Assembly (NCBI RefSeq): GCF_003319105.1
Contig: NZ_QOHH01000001.1
Span: 62,001 to 126,000 of the forward strand
From: Blastococcus sp. TF02-09
GTDB taxonomy: Bacteria > Actinomycetota > Actinomycetes > Mycobacteriales > Geodermatophilaceae
Direction: 5' to 3'
DNA: 64,000 nt
A program made the position numbers and the translations under genes. Shown one piece after another: positions 20,656 through 28,850 of this stretch; position 1 is the first letter of the stretch, and each line of letters starts with the position of its first letter. Below the pieces are notes generated by a model. That model worked only from the letters and a program-made list of their open reading frames with translations. It was not told the DNA's origin and did no database searches.

Positions 20656-21180
20656 GTGGCGCGACGTCGTGCGCAAGCAGCGCCGCCGCCCGGCCGGAGG
20701 ACGAACTGGGGCGGCCTGCTCGGGGTGGTCGGGGTGTTCGCCGTGGTGTGGCTGGCAGACGATCCGACCTTCGACGTCCTCGGGCCCTGGCTGGAGTCGC
20801 TCGGTGGGTGGCAGCGCGCCGGCGTGGGGGCACTGGTGGGGGCTGCCGCGGCCTCGCCCTCGGCCCTGTACATGGTGCCGCGGATCTGGCGGTGGGCGCG
20901 CATCCCGGTCCGGGCGTTCGTCGTCTCGGCCGGCGCGTGGGTGCTCACGGTGTGGCTCCCGCCGAGGAACACGCACGACTGGCGCTTCAGCCAGGCGACC
21001 TTCCGCGCGCAGGCCGACTGGTACATCCCCGCCTCCGTCGTCGCCTTCCTGGGCGTGCTGGTCGCCGTGCAGGTCCTGTGGTTCCGGGCGGACCGGCGGC
21101 GGAGCGCCACCGTCCTCGAGGAGCACCTGGCCGCGGTGCGTCGCGATCTGGCGCAGGGACGGCGTCGCCGCGGCCGGTGA
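20656..21180 (+). CDS. Hypothetical membrane protein (174 aa)
   Basis: A 174-residue protein with a basic N-terminus (ARRRAQ) and four hydrophobic stretches: N-W-G-G-L-L-G-V-V-G-V-F-A-V-V-W, a glycine/alanine-rich second, F-V-V-S-A-G-A-W-V-L-T-V-W-L, and V-V-A-F-L-G-V-L-V-A-V-Q-V-L-W-F. It ends in a charged helix. GTG 20656 is chosen because GGGAGGGG precedes it by 5 bases; an ATG at 20605 lacks a site. No family was recognised. It is divergent from the hypothetical gene to its left. Confidence 0.6.
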   Translation: MARRRAQAAPPPGRRTNWGGLLGVVGVFAVVWLADDPTFDVLGPWLESLGGWQRAGVGALVGAAAASPSALYMVPRIWRWARIPVRAFVVSAGAWVLTVWLPPRNTHDWRFSQATFRAQADWYIPASVVAFLGVLVAVQVLWFRADRRRSATVLEEHLAAVRRDLAQGRRRRGR

Positions 21181-21231
21181 GTCATCGACCGGCGCGCCGC
21201 GTGCCGGCTCCTGCTCTGCCAGACTCCGGCC

Positions 21232-21669
21232 ATGGCTGCCTGGGTGCTCTGGCTGATCGCTGCCGGCCTGTTCGCCGGCGGGGAGATGCTGACGCTCGAT
21301 CTCGTGCTGCTGATGTTCGCCGGTGGCGCGCTCGGGGGTGCCGCCGTGGCGCTGGCCGGCGGGGCGGTCGCCTTCCAGCTGATCGCGTTCATCGTGGTGT
21401 CCCTGGCGCTGCTGGCCGTCGTCCGGCCGATCGCCAAGCGGCACCTGGAGAGCAGCACCCCGCTGCAGCTGGACGGGGTGGACGGGCTGGTCGGGCGCAC
21501 CGCCGTCGTCACCCGCGCGGTCGACACCGCCGGCGGCCGGATCCGGATGGGGGCCGACGAGTGGTCGGCCCGCACCCAGCACCGCGGCGAGGCCTTCGGC
21601 ATCGGCGAGACGGTGCGCATCCTGCAGATCGACGGCGCCACCGCCGTCGTGGGCGACGCCCTGGAGTGA
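21232..21669 (+). CDS. NfeD-like membrane protein
   Basis: A 145-residue protein with two or three membrane segments in the first 65 residues (W-V-L-W-L-I-A-A-G-L-F-A-G-G-E-M-L and two more). A soluble OB-fold domain follows: L-V-G-R-T-A-V-V-T-R-A-V, G-R-I-R-M-G-A-D-E-W-S-A-R and G-E-T-V-R-I-L-Q-I-D-G-A-T-A-V-V. This is the short NfeD type. NfeD proteins are usually encoded beside SPFH proteins and act with them in membrane domains. Here the SPFH gene follows by 77 bases, which strengthens the call. Confidence 0.9.
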   Translation: MAAWVLWLIAAGLFAGGEMLTLDLVLLMFAGGALGGAAVALAGGAVAFQLIAFIVVSLALLAVVRPIAKRHLESSTPLQLDGVDGLVGRTAVVTRAVDTAGGRIRMGADEWSARTQHRGEAFGIGETVRILQIDGATAVVGDALE

Positions 21670-21746
21670 ACCGTCCACAGGCCCCGTGACTGGACCGGGC
21701 CGACGTGGAAGGGTCGGTCAGGAACGCCCCGATGGAGGAGGCCCCC

Positions 21747-22916
21747 GTGGAACCCGCACTCATCGCCCTGATCGTCCTCGCGCTGCTGCTGGTCCTGGTC
21801 CTGGCCAAGAGCGTGACCATCGTGCCGCAGGCGCAGGCCAAGGTGGTCGAGCGGCTGGGCCGCTACAGCCGCACGCTGACCCCCGGGCTGTCGATCCTGG
21901 TGCCGTTCGTCGACCGCGTGCGGGCGACCATCGACCTGCGCGAGCAGGTCGTCTCCTTCCCGCCGCAGCCGGTGATCACCGCGGACAACCTGCAGGTCGG
22001 CATCGACACGGTCGTCTACTTCCAGGTCACCGATCCCAAGCTGGCCGTGTACGGCATCGCGAACTACATCACCGGCATGGAGCAGCTGACCACCACGACG
22101 CTGCGCAACGTCGTCGGCGGGCTCAACCTCGAGGGCGCGCTGACCGGCCGCGACGGCATCAACAGCCAGCTGCGCGAGGTGCTCGACGGCACGACCGGCC
22201 CGTGGGGGCTGCGGGTGGCCCGGGTGGAGATCAAGGCGATCGACCCGCCGCACTCGATCCAGGACTCCATGGAGAAGCAGATGCGCGCCGACCGCGACAA
22301 GCGCGCGGTCATCCTCACCGCCGAGGGGCACCGGCAGGCCGCCATCACCTCCGCGGAGGGCGAGAAGGCCTCGGCCATCCTCTCGGCCGAGGGCCGCAAG
22401 CAGGCCGCGATCCTGGAAGCCGAGGCGGAGCGGCAGAGCCGGATCCTGCGGGCCGAGGGCGAGCGCGCGGCGCTCTTCCTGCAGGCGCAGGGACAGGCGA
22501 AGTCGATCGAGACCGTCTTCCAGGCGATCCACGACGGCAAGCCCGACCAGGGGCTGCTGGCCTACCAGTACCTGCAGACGCTGCCGCAGATCGCCCAGGG
22601 CGACGCCAACAAGATGTGGATCGTCCCCAGCGAGTTCAGCAAGGCGCTCGAGGGCCTGGCCAACCTCGGCGGCGCCGGCGACGGCAAGAGCTGGCTGGAC
22701 GTCGACGCCCCCGTGGACGGGCGCCCCGCTGCTGCCGACGGCGGCATCGACACCAGCAGCTGGTTCGAGTCGCAGCTGCCCAGCGCCGCCGACCAGCCCG
22801 AGGCCAAGATCGAGCTGACCAGCATCACCGACTCGACCCCGCTGGTGCCGACGCCCCCGCCGCTGTCGGAGATCACCCCCGAGCTGCCGCAGAACGGGGA
22901 GCCCCGCACCGAGTAG
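21747..22916 (+). CDS. SPFH/band 7 (stomatin-like) membrane protein
   Basis: A 389-residue protein with one N-terminal membrane segment (L-I-V-L-A-L-L-L-V-L-V-L-A). A band 7 domain follows: V-P-Q-A-Q-A-K-V-V-E-R-L-G-R-Y, P-G-L-S-I-L-V-P-F-V-D-R-V and R-E-Q-V-V-S-F-P-P-Q-P-V-I-T. Next comes a long Ala/Glu/Arg coiled coil (about 190-270), and last a Pro-rich tail of about 100 residues. It resembles QmcA/stomatin scaffolds. GTG 21747 is preferred over earlier starts because GGAGGAG precedes it by 6 bases. Paired with nfeD, it probably organises membrane microdomains. Confidence 0.92.
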   Translation: MEPALIALIVLALLLVLVLAKSVTIVPQAQAKVVERLGRYSRTLTPGLSILVPFVDRVRATIDLREQVVSFPPQPVITADNLQVGIDTVVYFQVTDPKLAVYGIANYITGMEQLTTTTLRNVVGGLNLEGALTGRDGINSQLREVLDGTTGPWGLRVARVEIKAIDPPHSIQDSMEKQMRADRDKRAVILTAEGHRQAAITSAEGEKASAILSAEGRKQAAILEAEAERQSRILRAEGERAALFLQAQGQAKSIETVFQAIHDGKPDQGLLAYQYLQTLPQIAQGDANKMWIVPSEFSKALEGLANLGGAGDGKSWLDVDAPVDGRPAAADGGIDTSSWFESQLPSAADQPEAKIELTSITDSTPLVPTPPPLSEITPELPQNGEPRTE

Positions 22917-22917
22917 A

Positions 22918-23352
22918 TCAGGGCACCGGAGCGGTGAACGGGTCGACCGGGTGCCGGGTGCGCCCGGTCGCCGTGCCGACCGCCAGCCCCTCCCGCGCCC
23001 AGTACTCGAAGCCGCCGATCATCTCCTGCACGTTCCGGTAGCCGGCCCGCGCCAGCGCGAGGGCGCCCCGGGTCGAGCCGTTGCACCCCGGGCCCCAGCA
23101 GTAGACGACCAGGTGCGGGTCGTCCTTCGGCGGAGGGAGCTCGCCCAGCCGCTCGACCAGCTCGGGCAGGGGGAGGTGGCGGGCCCCCGGGACGTGTCCC
23201 TGGTCCCAGGCGGCGCGGCTCCGGACGTCGATCAGCAGCAGGTCGGCCCCGGCCGTGCGCGCGGCGGCGACGTCGGAGGGGTCGGTCTCGTAGCGCAGGC
23301 GCGCGGCGAAGTGCGCGATCGCGTCCTGGTCGGGCGGGGTGGTGACGGTCAT
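22918..23352 (-). CDS. Rhodanese-like domain protein
   Basis: A 144-residue single rhodanese domain. D-L-L-L-I-D-V-R-S-R-A-A-W-D-Q-G-H-V-P-G-A-R-H is the standard first half. The active loop is C-N-G-S-T-R, a six-residue Cys-to-Arg loop as in thiosulfate sulfurtransferases. An extra Cys lies five residues before the catalytic one (C-W-G-P-G-C). It should move sulfane sulfur to an acceptor. The ATG at 23352 follows a GAGGG ribosome site; longer forms are unlikely. Its stop is one base from the stop of the converging SPFH gene. Confidence 0.88.
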   Translation of the reverse strand: MTVTTPPDQDAIAHFAARLRYETDPSDVAAARTAGADLLLIDVRSRAAWDQGHVPGARHLPLPELVERLGELPPPKDDPHLVVYCWGPGCNGSTRGALALARAGYRNVQEMIGGFEYWAREGLAVGTATGRTRHPVDPFTAPVP

Positions 23353-23525
23353 GCGGCCACCCTCGCCGCCCGGGCGGCCCGGCACGAGAGCCCCGGGCGC
23401 CAGCCACCGCAGGAGATCTGCCAGAGGGGTTCGAGCGACGTGGACCGGTCGCGGGGCCCGGAGGGTCCCCGACCGGGACATGGGGAACGGCTCATGTCAG
23501 GTCGGGGACGGCTCCTGGTCGCGGT

Positions 23526-23542
23526 GCGGTCCGAAGGACCGC
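23526..23542 (-). terminator. Hairpin after sigF
   Basis: GCGGTCC (23526-23532), a GAA loop and GGACCGC (23536-23542) form a tight hairpin 6 bases past the leftward sigF stop. It is the likely end of the rsbW-sigF transcript. It lies in the 196-base gap between sigF and the rhodanese gene, where nothing else was recognised. Confidence 0.55.
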
Positions 23543-23548
23543 GGTGTC

Positions 23549-24517
23549 CTAGTCCTTGAGCAGGCCCTCGCGGAGCTTGGCCAGGGTCTGGCTCAACAGC
23601 CGCGACACGTGCATCTGCGAGATGCCGATGTCGGCGGCGATCTGCGACTGGGTCATGTTGCCGAAGAACCGCAGGATGAGGATGCGGCGCTCGCGGGCCG
23701 GGATGGTGGCCAGCAGCGGCTGCAGCGACTCCCGGTACTCCACGCCCTCCAGCGCGGCGTCCTCCTCGCCCAGCGTCGCGGCCAGGGTGGGGGAGTCGTC
23801 GTCGCCGGACAGGCGCTCGTCCAGCGAGCTGCTGCGGTAGGCGTTGGCGACGGCGAGCCCCTCGAGGACCTCCTCGCGCGGGATGCCCAGGTGCTCGGCC
23901 AGCTCGCTGGGCGTGGGCGCCCGGCCGTTCTTCTGCGCCAGCTCGCCGACCGCCGCGTTCAGCGACAGGTGCAGCTCCTGGAGCCGGCGCGGCACCCGCA
24001 CCGACCAGCCCTGGTCGCGGAAGTGCCGCTTGATCTCGCCAGTGATCGTCGGCACGGCGAAGGAGAGGAACTCCACACCGCGCGTCGGGTCGAACCGGTC
24101 GATCGCGGCGATCAGGCCCAGGGTGCCGACCTGCAGCAGGTCGTCGAACGGCTCGCCACGGTTGCTGAACCGGCGGGCGAAGTGCCGGACCAGCGGCAGG
24201 TGCTCCTCGACCAGGATCTCCCGCAGCCGCTCCCGGCGCGGGTCGTCCTTGTCCAGGGTCGCCAGCTCGGCGAACAGCGGTGCGGTGCGCTGGGCGCGAC
24301 GCCGGTTGTCCGAGAGGGGGGCCGCGTCCTCGGCGGCAGGCGCCTCCCCGGCGGGCGTCTCGTCCGTCGCGGAGTCCTCGGCGGACTCCTCGGTGGAGTC
24401 CCCGGTCACGGGCAGCTCGGCCGCGGGTGTCTCCTCCGGAGCCTCGCGGGGCTCGGGGGTCCCGCCGTCGCGGGGGATGGCCGTCAACTTCGGATCAGTG
24501 GCGGGAGACCGGGTCAC
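23549..24517 (-). CDS. sigF: Stress/sporulation-type sigma factor (SigF/SigB family)
   Basis: A 322-residue sigma factor of group 3. An acidic, low-complexity N-terminal extension (about 1-75) precedes region 2 (L-V-R-H-F-A-R-R-F, D-D-L-L-Q-V-G-T-L-G-L-I-A-A-I-D-R-F-D). Region 3 has S-E-L-A-E-H-L-G-I, and region 4 has M-T-Q-S-Q-I-A-A-D-I-G-I-S-Q-M-H-V-S-R-L-L. The wording F-L-S-F-A-V-P-T-I-T-G-E-I-K-R-H-F-R-D is typical of SigF/SigB. It overlaps the anti-sigma gene by 4 bases, as usfX-sigF does in Mycobacterium. The 75-residue acidic extension is longer than in most SigF proteins. Confidence 0.94.
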   Translation of the reverse strand: MTRSPATDPKLTAIPRDGGTPEPREAPEETPAAELPVTGDSTEESAEDSATDETPAGEAPAAEDAAPLSDNRRRAQRTAPLFAELATLDKDDPRRERLREILVEEHLPLVRHFARRFSNRGEPFDDLLQVGTLGLIAAIDRFDPTRGVEFLSFAVPTITGEIKRHFRDQGWSVRVPRRLQELHLSLNAAVGELAQKNGRAPTPSELAEHLGIPREEVLEGLAVANAYRSSSLDERLSGDDDSPTLAATLGEEDAALEGVEYRESLQPLLATIPARERRILILRFFGNMTQSQIAADIGISQMHVSRLLSQTLAKLREGLLKD

Positions 24518-25005
24518 CGGGCCACCGAGAGATTCTGCCCGCTCGCGAGCTCCGGAGGCCGCTGCCCCGGCAGGTACTTGTCCATGGCGATCACCGCCAC
24601 GGGCGAGCCGGACCCGTCGCCGCCCGGGACCTCGGCCTGCGTGGCCGGCCGGCCCTCGACGGCGTCCACGAGGGTGGCGAGGACCGCCCACCCGAACCCG
24701 TCACGCGGCACGTCCACGCCCTCGGCGGTGGGCACCCAGGCCTCGATGTGCAGCCCGGAGCGCGTCGTCTCGAAGACGACGGTCATGCGGGCGTCGCCCT
24801 CGACGATGTTGGCGAGCGTCGCGCACGCCTCGTCGACGGCCAGCCGGAGGTCCTCGACGCTGTCGAGGTCGTAGTCCATGCGGATGGCGAGGTCACCGGC
24901 CATCGCCCGGACCGCGGGCAGCTGCATGGCCGTGATCGGCACACGCAGTTCCAGCCGTTCCGCGCGCCGACCGTCCTGCGCGAGGGCGCCCCTCGAGTCC
25001 ACCAT
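24514..25005 (-). CDS. Anti-sigma factor, RsbW/UsfX-like
   Basis: A 163-residue HATPase-fold kinase-type anti-sigma factor. Residues 15-35 (E-L-R-V-P-I-T-A-M-Q-L-P-A-V-R), then V-E-D-L-R-L-A-V-D-E-A-C-A-T-L and a C-terminal G-F-G-W-A-V-L-A-T-L, parallel mycobacterial UsfX. The N-box asparagine of active kinases appears degenerate (A-C-A-T-L-A-N-I), so kinase activity is uncertain, as for UsfX. It should bind and silence SigF until a STAS antagonist removes it. AAGGAG lies 9 bases before ATG 25005. A SigF-type promoter sits upstream. Confidence 0.88.
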   Translation of the reverse strand: MVDSRGALAQDGRRAERLELRVPITAMQLPAVRAMAGDLAIRMDYDLDSVEDLRLAVDEACATLANIVEGDARMTVVFETTRSGLHIEAWVPTAEGVDVPRDGFGWAVLATLVDAVEGRPATQAEVPGGDGSGSPVAVIAMDKYLPGQRPPELASGQNLSVAR

Positions 25006-25119
25006 CCGTTGTTGCTCCTTCGTTCTGACGCCCGGCCGTCTGCCGTGTGGCGTCCATCTTCCCCCCGGCCCCGGGCGGGGCCGCACGGCCCTCGGCGCCG
25101 GAAGGGCCGACGGCGACTG

Positions 25120-25146
25120 CTACCCGCTCGCGGTGTGCCGACAAAC
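25120..25146 (-). promoter_or_regulatory. SigF-type autoregulatory promoter of rsbW-sigF
   Basis: On the leftward strand GTTT (25146-25143), 17 bases, and GGGTA(G) (25125-25120) match the actinobacterial SigF consensus (GGTTT, 15-17 bases, GGGTA). It is about 115 bases before rsbW. Positive autoregulation of the usfX-sigF pair from such a promoter is known in mycobacteria; here it is a sequence match only. Confidence 0.6.
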
Positions 25147-25222
25147 GTGCCGCCGGAACGAGCCACCTGGCCTGCCGCGGCGCGGTTGCCGAGGTCCGGG
25201 GCCTGTTGTTCCCTGGCGATCG

Positions 25223-27064
25223 ATGAGCACCGACAGCGACGGGCAGCCACACCCTCAGCAGGCACACGGCCCGGACGGGGCCGCGGTGCTGCTCCAGGCG
25301 TTGGAGGGCGCGGCGGCGGCGATCTACTGCCTGTCCGGCTCGGGGCGGACGGAGTGGGCGAACGCCAGCGCCCGTGGGCTCGGCGGCGGGCTCGATCAGG
25401 TGCCCCCGGTCGACGGCCGACCGCTGCCCTCGGTGGCGGCGGAGGTGACCGCCACCGGCCTGGCCGAGATCCTGCGCGGCCCGCTGGGCGAGGGCGGGCC
25501 CGCGGTGACGGTCGTCGTGCGGGCGCTGCCCGTCGCCGGGGAGATCGGCGCGCTGGTCATCCTCGAGCACGACGGCGCCGCCCCCTGGCCGGCACCGGCC
25601 GCGCACGCCGTCGAGGCCGCGCAGTCCTCGTTGCTCCCGCCGTTCCTCCCGATGCTCCCCGACCTGGCACTGGCGGGCAGCTACCACCAGGCGACGTCGA
25701 TCCGGGCCGCCGGCGGCGACTGGTACGACGCGGTGCCCCTCGGCGACGGCCGGCTGGCCCTCGTGGTCGGTGACGCGGTCGGGCACGGCGTGCCCGCGGC
25801 GGGCGCCATGAGCCGGCTGCGCGGCGCGATGCGCTCCACGGCGCTGCGCGACCCCGAGCCCCCGGCCGTCCTCGCCGATCTGGACGCCTTCGCCACCCTC
25901 ATGGACGACGTCGAGGGCGCCTCGGTCTTCTACGGCGTCCTGGACTCCACCACCGGCCACCTCTCGTACACGACCGCCGGCCACCCCGCGCCGCTGGCCG
26001 TGGGGAGCGACGGCACCGCCTCGTTCCTGCCGGTCACGCCGCGGCCGCCCCTGGGCAGCCTCCCCGACTCCGGGACGCCGGTGCACGAGTACGTGCTCGA
26101 GCAGGGCGCGACGCTGGTGCTGTTCTCCAACGGCGCCCTGGCCGGGGCCGGTGAGGACTGGTCGCACGCCTTCGACCGGCTGGTCGCCGCCTCCCGCGAG
26201 GTGCTGGGGCGCCCCGGCGCGGGCGACCCCGCCACGGCGTCGACCCTTGCCGTCGATATCGCCGAGCTGGTGCGGCCGCCGCAGGACTCGCCCGACGACG
26301 TCGCCGTGCTGGTCGCCCACCGGCGGGCGGCCAGCCTCCAGCCGCTCCGGCTGGACCTGCTCGCCGTCCCCGCCTCCCTCCCCGGCATCCGGCGGCGGCT
26401 CGGCGCCTGGCTCGCCGAGCTGGGGATCAACGAGAACGACCGGGTCGGCGTCATGGCCGCCGTGGGCGAGGCCTGCGCCAACGCCGCGGAGCACGCCTAC
26501 CGCGGGACGGAGCCCGGGCCGATGTCGGTGCGCGCGCACGTCGACGCCGACGGCGTCCTCACCGTCTCCGTCCACGACGACGGCACCTGGCGGCCGCCGG
26601 ACCACGACCCCGGCGACCGGGGGCGGGGGCTGCTGATCATGCGGCAGCTCGTGGACGGAGTCGCGCTGGACGACCGGGACGGCACCACGGTCACCCTCAC
26701 GGTGCGGCTGCGGCACGCCCCGGACGACGAGCCCGCCCCGGGCGGGGGCGCCGAGGGCACGACGATCGTCGTCGACCGGTCCGGCGAGCGCCCCGTCGTG
26801 CGCGCGGCCGGGCCGGTGGACGAGGCCGACGCCGAGCAGCTACGGATCCGGCTGCTCGAGGCCAGCCACGGCGGGACCGCCCGGGTGGAGCTCGACCTCG
26901 AGGCGGTGACGCTGTTCAGCAGCGCCGCCGTGCGCGTGGTGCTGGCCGTGGCGCGCATCGCCCGCGACGAGGGGTGGCGGCTGGTGGTGCACGCGGCCGA
27001 GCGCGGGGTGACCCGCCACGTCCTCGAGGTCAGCGGCCTCGGCGGGCTGGTCGACCTGCGCTGA
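25223..27064 (+). CDS. SpoIIE-type phosphatase fused to RsbW-like kinase and STAS domains
   Basis: A 613-residue three-part switch protein. Residues 1-130 are a sensor-like region. About 140-370 is a PP2C/SpoIIE phosphatase (A-A-G-G-D-W-Y-D-A, V-V-G-D-A-V-G-H-G-V-P-A-A, S-P-D-D-V-A-V-L). About 380-510 is a HATPase kinase with a good N-box (V-G-E-A-C-A-N-A-A-E-H-A-Y) and D-R-G-R-G-L-L-I-M. About 520-613 is a STAS domain with the phospho-Ser position in L-F-S-S-A-A-V-R. Phosphatase, kinase and antagonist of the partner-switch pathway are thus on one chain. It is divergent from rsbW-sigF, whose activity it may set. Confidence 0.9.
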   Translation: MSTDSDGQPHPQQAHGPDGAAVLLQALEGAAAAIYCLSGSGRTEWANASARGLGGGLDQVPPVDGRPLPSVAAEVTATGLAEILRGPLGEGGPAVTVVVRALPVAGEIGALVILEHDGAAPWPAPAAHAVEAAQSSLLPPFLPMLPDLALAGSYHQATSIRAAGGDWYDAVPLGDGRLALVVGDAVGHGVPAAGAMSRLRGAMRSTALRDPEPPAVLADLDAFATLMDDVEGASVFYGVLDSTTGHLSYTTAGHPAPLAVGSDGTASFLPVTPRPPLGSLPDSGTPVHEYVLEQGATLVLFSNGALAGAGEDWSHAFDRLVAASREVLGRPGAGDPATASTLAVDIAELVRPPQDSPDDVAVLVAHRRAASLQPLRLDLLAVPASLPGIRRRLGAWLAELGINENDRVGVMAAVGEACANAAEHAYRGTEPGPMSVRAHVDADGVLTVSVHDDGTWRPPDHDPGDRGRGLLIMRQLVDGVALDDRDGTTVTLTVRLRHAPDDEPAPGGGAEGTTIVVDRSGERPVVRAAGPVDEADAEQLRIRLLEASHGGTARVELDLEAVTLFSSAAVRVVLAVARIARDEGWRLVVHAAERGVTRHVLEVSGLGGLVDLR

Positions 27065-27122
27065 CGGGTGACGGCTCGCCGTCCCGCGTTTGCGCCCGGC
27101 CGTGCGTGCCCATCTTCGGTCC

Positions 27123-28130
27123 GTGAGGCTGCGGCGGAGTGACGTGAACGGAGTCGGGTACCGGCGCCGCCGGGCGGGCCGGGGGTTCGCCTACTACGAC
27201 GACGACGGCGCGCTGATCAAGGACGACCGGCTGGACCGCATCCGCGGGCTGGCGATCCCGCCGGCCTGGCGCGACGTGTGGATCTGCCCGTGGCCCAACG
27301 GCCACATCCAGGCCACCGGGGTCGACGCCGCGGGACGGCGCCAGTACCGCTACCACGACCAGTGGCGGGTCCGGCGCGACGCGGAGAAGCACGAGCGGGT
27401 GCTGGAGATCGCCCACCAGCTGCCCGACGTCCGCGACGAGGTGGTGGCGGCGCTGCGGACCCGCGGGCTCAACCGCGAGCGCGTGCTGGCGACGGCGATC
27501 CGGCTGCTGGACCTGGGCGCCTTCCGCATCGGCAGCGAGCAGTACGCGGAGGAGAACGGCACCTACGGCCTGGCCACGCTCCGCCGCGAGCACGTGCGGG
27601 TGCGGGGGGAGCGGACCTACTTCTCCTACACCGCCAAGGGCGGGATCGAGCGCGAGGTCGAGCTCACCGACCGGCCCACGGCCACGGTGGTGCGCCAGCT
27701 CGTGGAGCGGCCCGAGGGCACGGGGGAGGAGCTGCTGGCCTACCAGGTGGAGGACGGCACCTGGCGGGACGTCACCAGCGGCGAGATCAACGCCTACCTC
27801 AAGGAGATCAGCGGCGCGGAGATCACCGCCAAGGACTTCCGGACCTGGAACGCCACGGTGCTCATGGCCGCGAAGCTGGCCGAGGCGCCGCCGGCCAGCT
27901 CGCGGACCGCGCGGAAGAAGATCGTGAGCGCTGCCTACAAGGAGGTCAGCGAGCAGCTGGGCAACACCCCGGCGGTGTGCAAGGCCAGCTACGTCGACCC
28001 GCGGGTGGTGGACCGGTTCGAGCACGGCGAGACCGTGGCCGCGGCGCTCGGGAAGGCGGAGCAGGCCCGGGCCGACCGGGACGTGCAGCGCGTGCTGGAA
28101 CAGGCCGTCTGCCAGCTGCTCTCGGCGTAG
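27123..28130 (+). CDS. DNA topoisomerase IB
   Basis: A 335-residue type IB topoisomerase of the bacterial (poxvirus-like) group. It starts near V-G-Y-R-R-R-R-A-G-R-G-F-A-Y and has the N-terminal P-P-A-W-R-D-V-W-I-C-P. The catalytic core includes G-A-F-R-I-G-S-E-Q-Y and K-D-F-R-T-W-N-A-T. The active tyrosine is in C-K-A-S-Y-V-D-P-R-V-V. It relaxes supercoils through a 3'-phosphotyrosine. GTG 27123 is the usual start for the family. These enzymes are common in radiation-resistant bacteria, and this one sits inside a stress and repair block. Confidence 0.93.
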   Translation: MRLRRSDVNGVGYRRRRAGRGFAYYDDDGALIKDDRLDRIRGLAIPPAWRDVWICPWPNGHIQATGVDAAGRRQYRYHDQWRVRRDAEKHERVLEIAHQLPDVRDEVVAALRTRGLNRERVLATAIRLLDLGAFRIGSEQYAEENGTYGLATLRREHVRVRGERTYFSYTAKGGIEREVELTDRPTATVVRQLVERPEGTGEELLAYQVEDGTWRDVTSGEINAYLKEISGAEITAKDFRTWNATVLMAAKLAEAPPASSRTARKKIVSAAYKEVSEQLGNTPAVCKASYVDPRVVDRFEHGETVAAALGKAEQARADRDVQRVLEQAVCQLLSA

Positions 28131-28133
28131 AAC

Positions 28134-28168
28134 GACGACAGGCCCCTGCGGAGCAGGAGCCTGTCGTC
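28134..28168. terminator. Bidirectional terminator between topoisomerase IB and STAS genes
   Basis: GACGACAGGC (28134-28143) pairs with GCCTGTCGTC (28159-28168). Inside, CCTGC and GCAGG extend the stem. It begins 4 bases after the topoisomerase stop and ends 26 bases before the stop of the converging STAS gene, so it can serve both. Confidence 0.75.
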
Positions 28169-28193
28169 ATCGGCCTCGGGACGAGGCCCCCGT

Positions 28194-28592
28194 TCAGCGG
28201 GCGGTGCTGTCGGCGATCGTGAAGAGGTCGATCAGGCCGGTCACCTCGAGCGGGCGCGTGACGGCGCGCGTCGTGGCGATGAGGCGCAGGGCGACCTCAC
28301 GGCTGCGGGCGGACTTCTGCGTCTCCACGAGCACGGCCAGGCCGGCCGAACCCAGGAACTGGACGCCGGACAGGTCGATCACCAGCTCGCGCGGGGACTG
28401 CTCCAGCTGGCTGTCCAGCGTCGAGCGCAGCACGGGAGCGGTGAAGGTGTCCACCTCGCCGACGACCTTCACCGTCACCACGCCGTCCTCGTCGGTGGAG
28501 GTGGAGAGCGTGATCACGTCGTCGAAGGGCGCCTCGGTGCCTTCGGTCGACACGTCGGGCTGCCCCTCGGCGGGCAGGTCGGAAGTGGTCAC
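28194..28592 (-). CDS. STAS-domain anti-sigma factor antagonist
   Basis: A 132-residue protein with an acidic N-terminal tail of about 35 residues and one STAS domain. V-V-T-V-K-V-V-G-E-V-D-T-F-T-A-P-V-L-R-S is the first strand and helix. D-L-S-G-V-Q-F-L-G-S-A-G-L-A-V-L holds the phosphorylatable Ser. In partner switching, the unphosphorylated form pulls RsbW off SigF and the phosphatase reactivates it. Its gene is within 4 kb of rsbW-sigF and the phosphatase fusion, so it is the prime candidate antagonist. GAGAGGAG is 8 bases before the GTG start. Confidence 0.9.
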   Translation of the reverse strand: MTTSDLPAEGQPDVSTEGTEAPFDDVITLSTSTDEDGVVTVKVVGEVDTFTAPVLRSTLDSQLEQSPRELVIDLSGVQFLGSAGLAVLVETQKSARSREVALRLIATTRAVTRPLEVTGLIDLFTIADSTAR

Positions 28593-28850
28593 GGACGGTG
28601 CTCCTCTCGGCGGCGGCGCAGGGGCACACCGCCCGGTCAATCTACCGCTGCGCGTCCAGCGCGCGGACGGCCGGATCGCCGCGCATGGTCGACGCGGCCG
28701 GAGCCGGATCCTCGTGGGAACCGTCCCCGGTACGGCTGCCTGCTCAACCGCGGACCAAAGGTAGACAACGCCGAGGGCGCGCGCCAACCCGCCCCGGCAG
28801 TTCGGGGCGGGTGTCGCGTCCAGAGGCCGGTCCGGGGGCGGACCCCGGGA

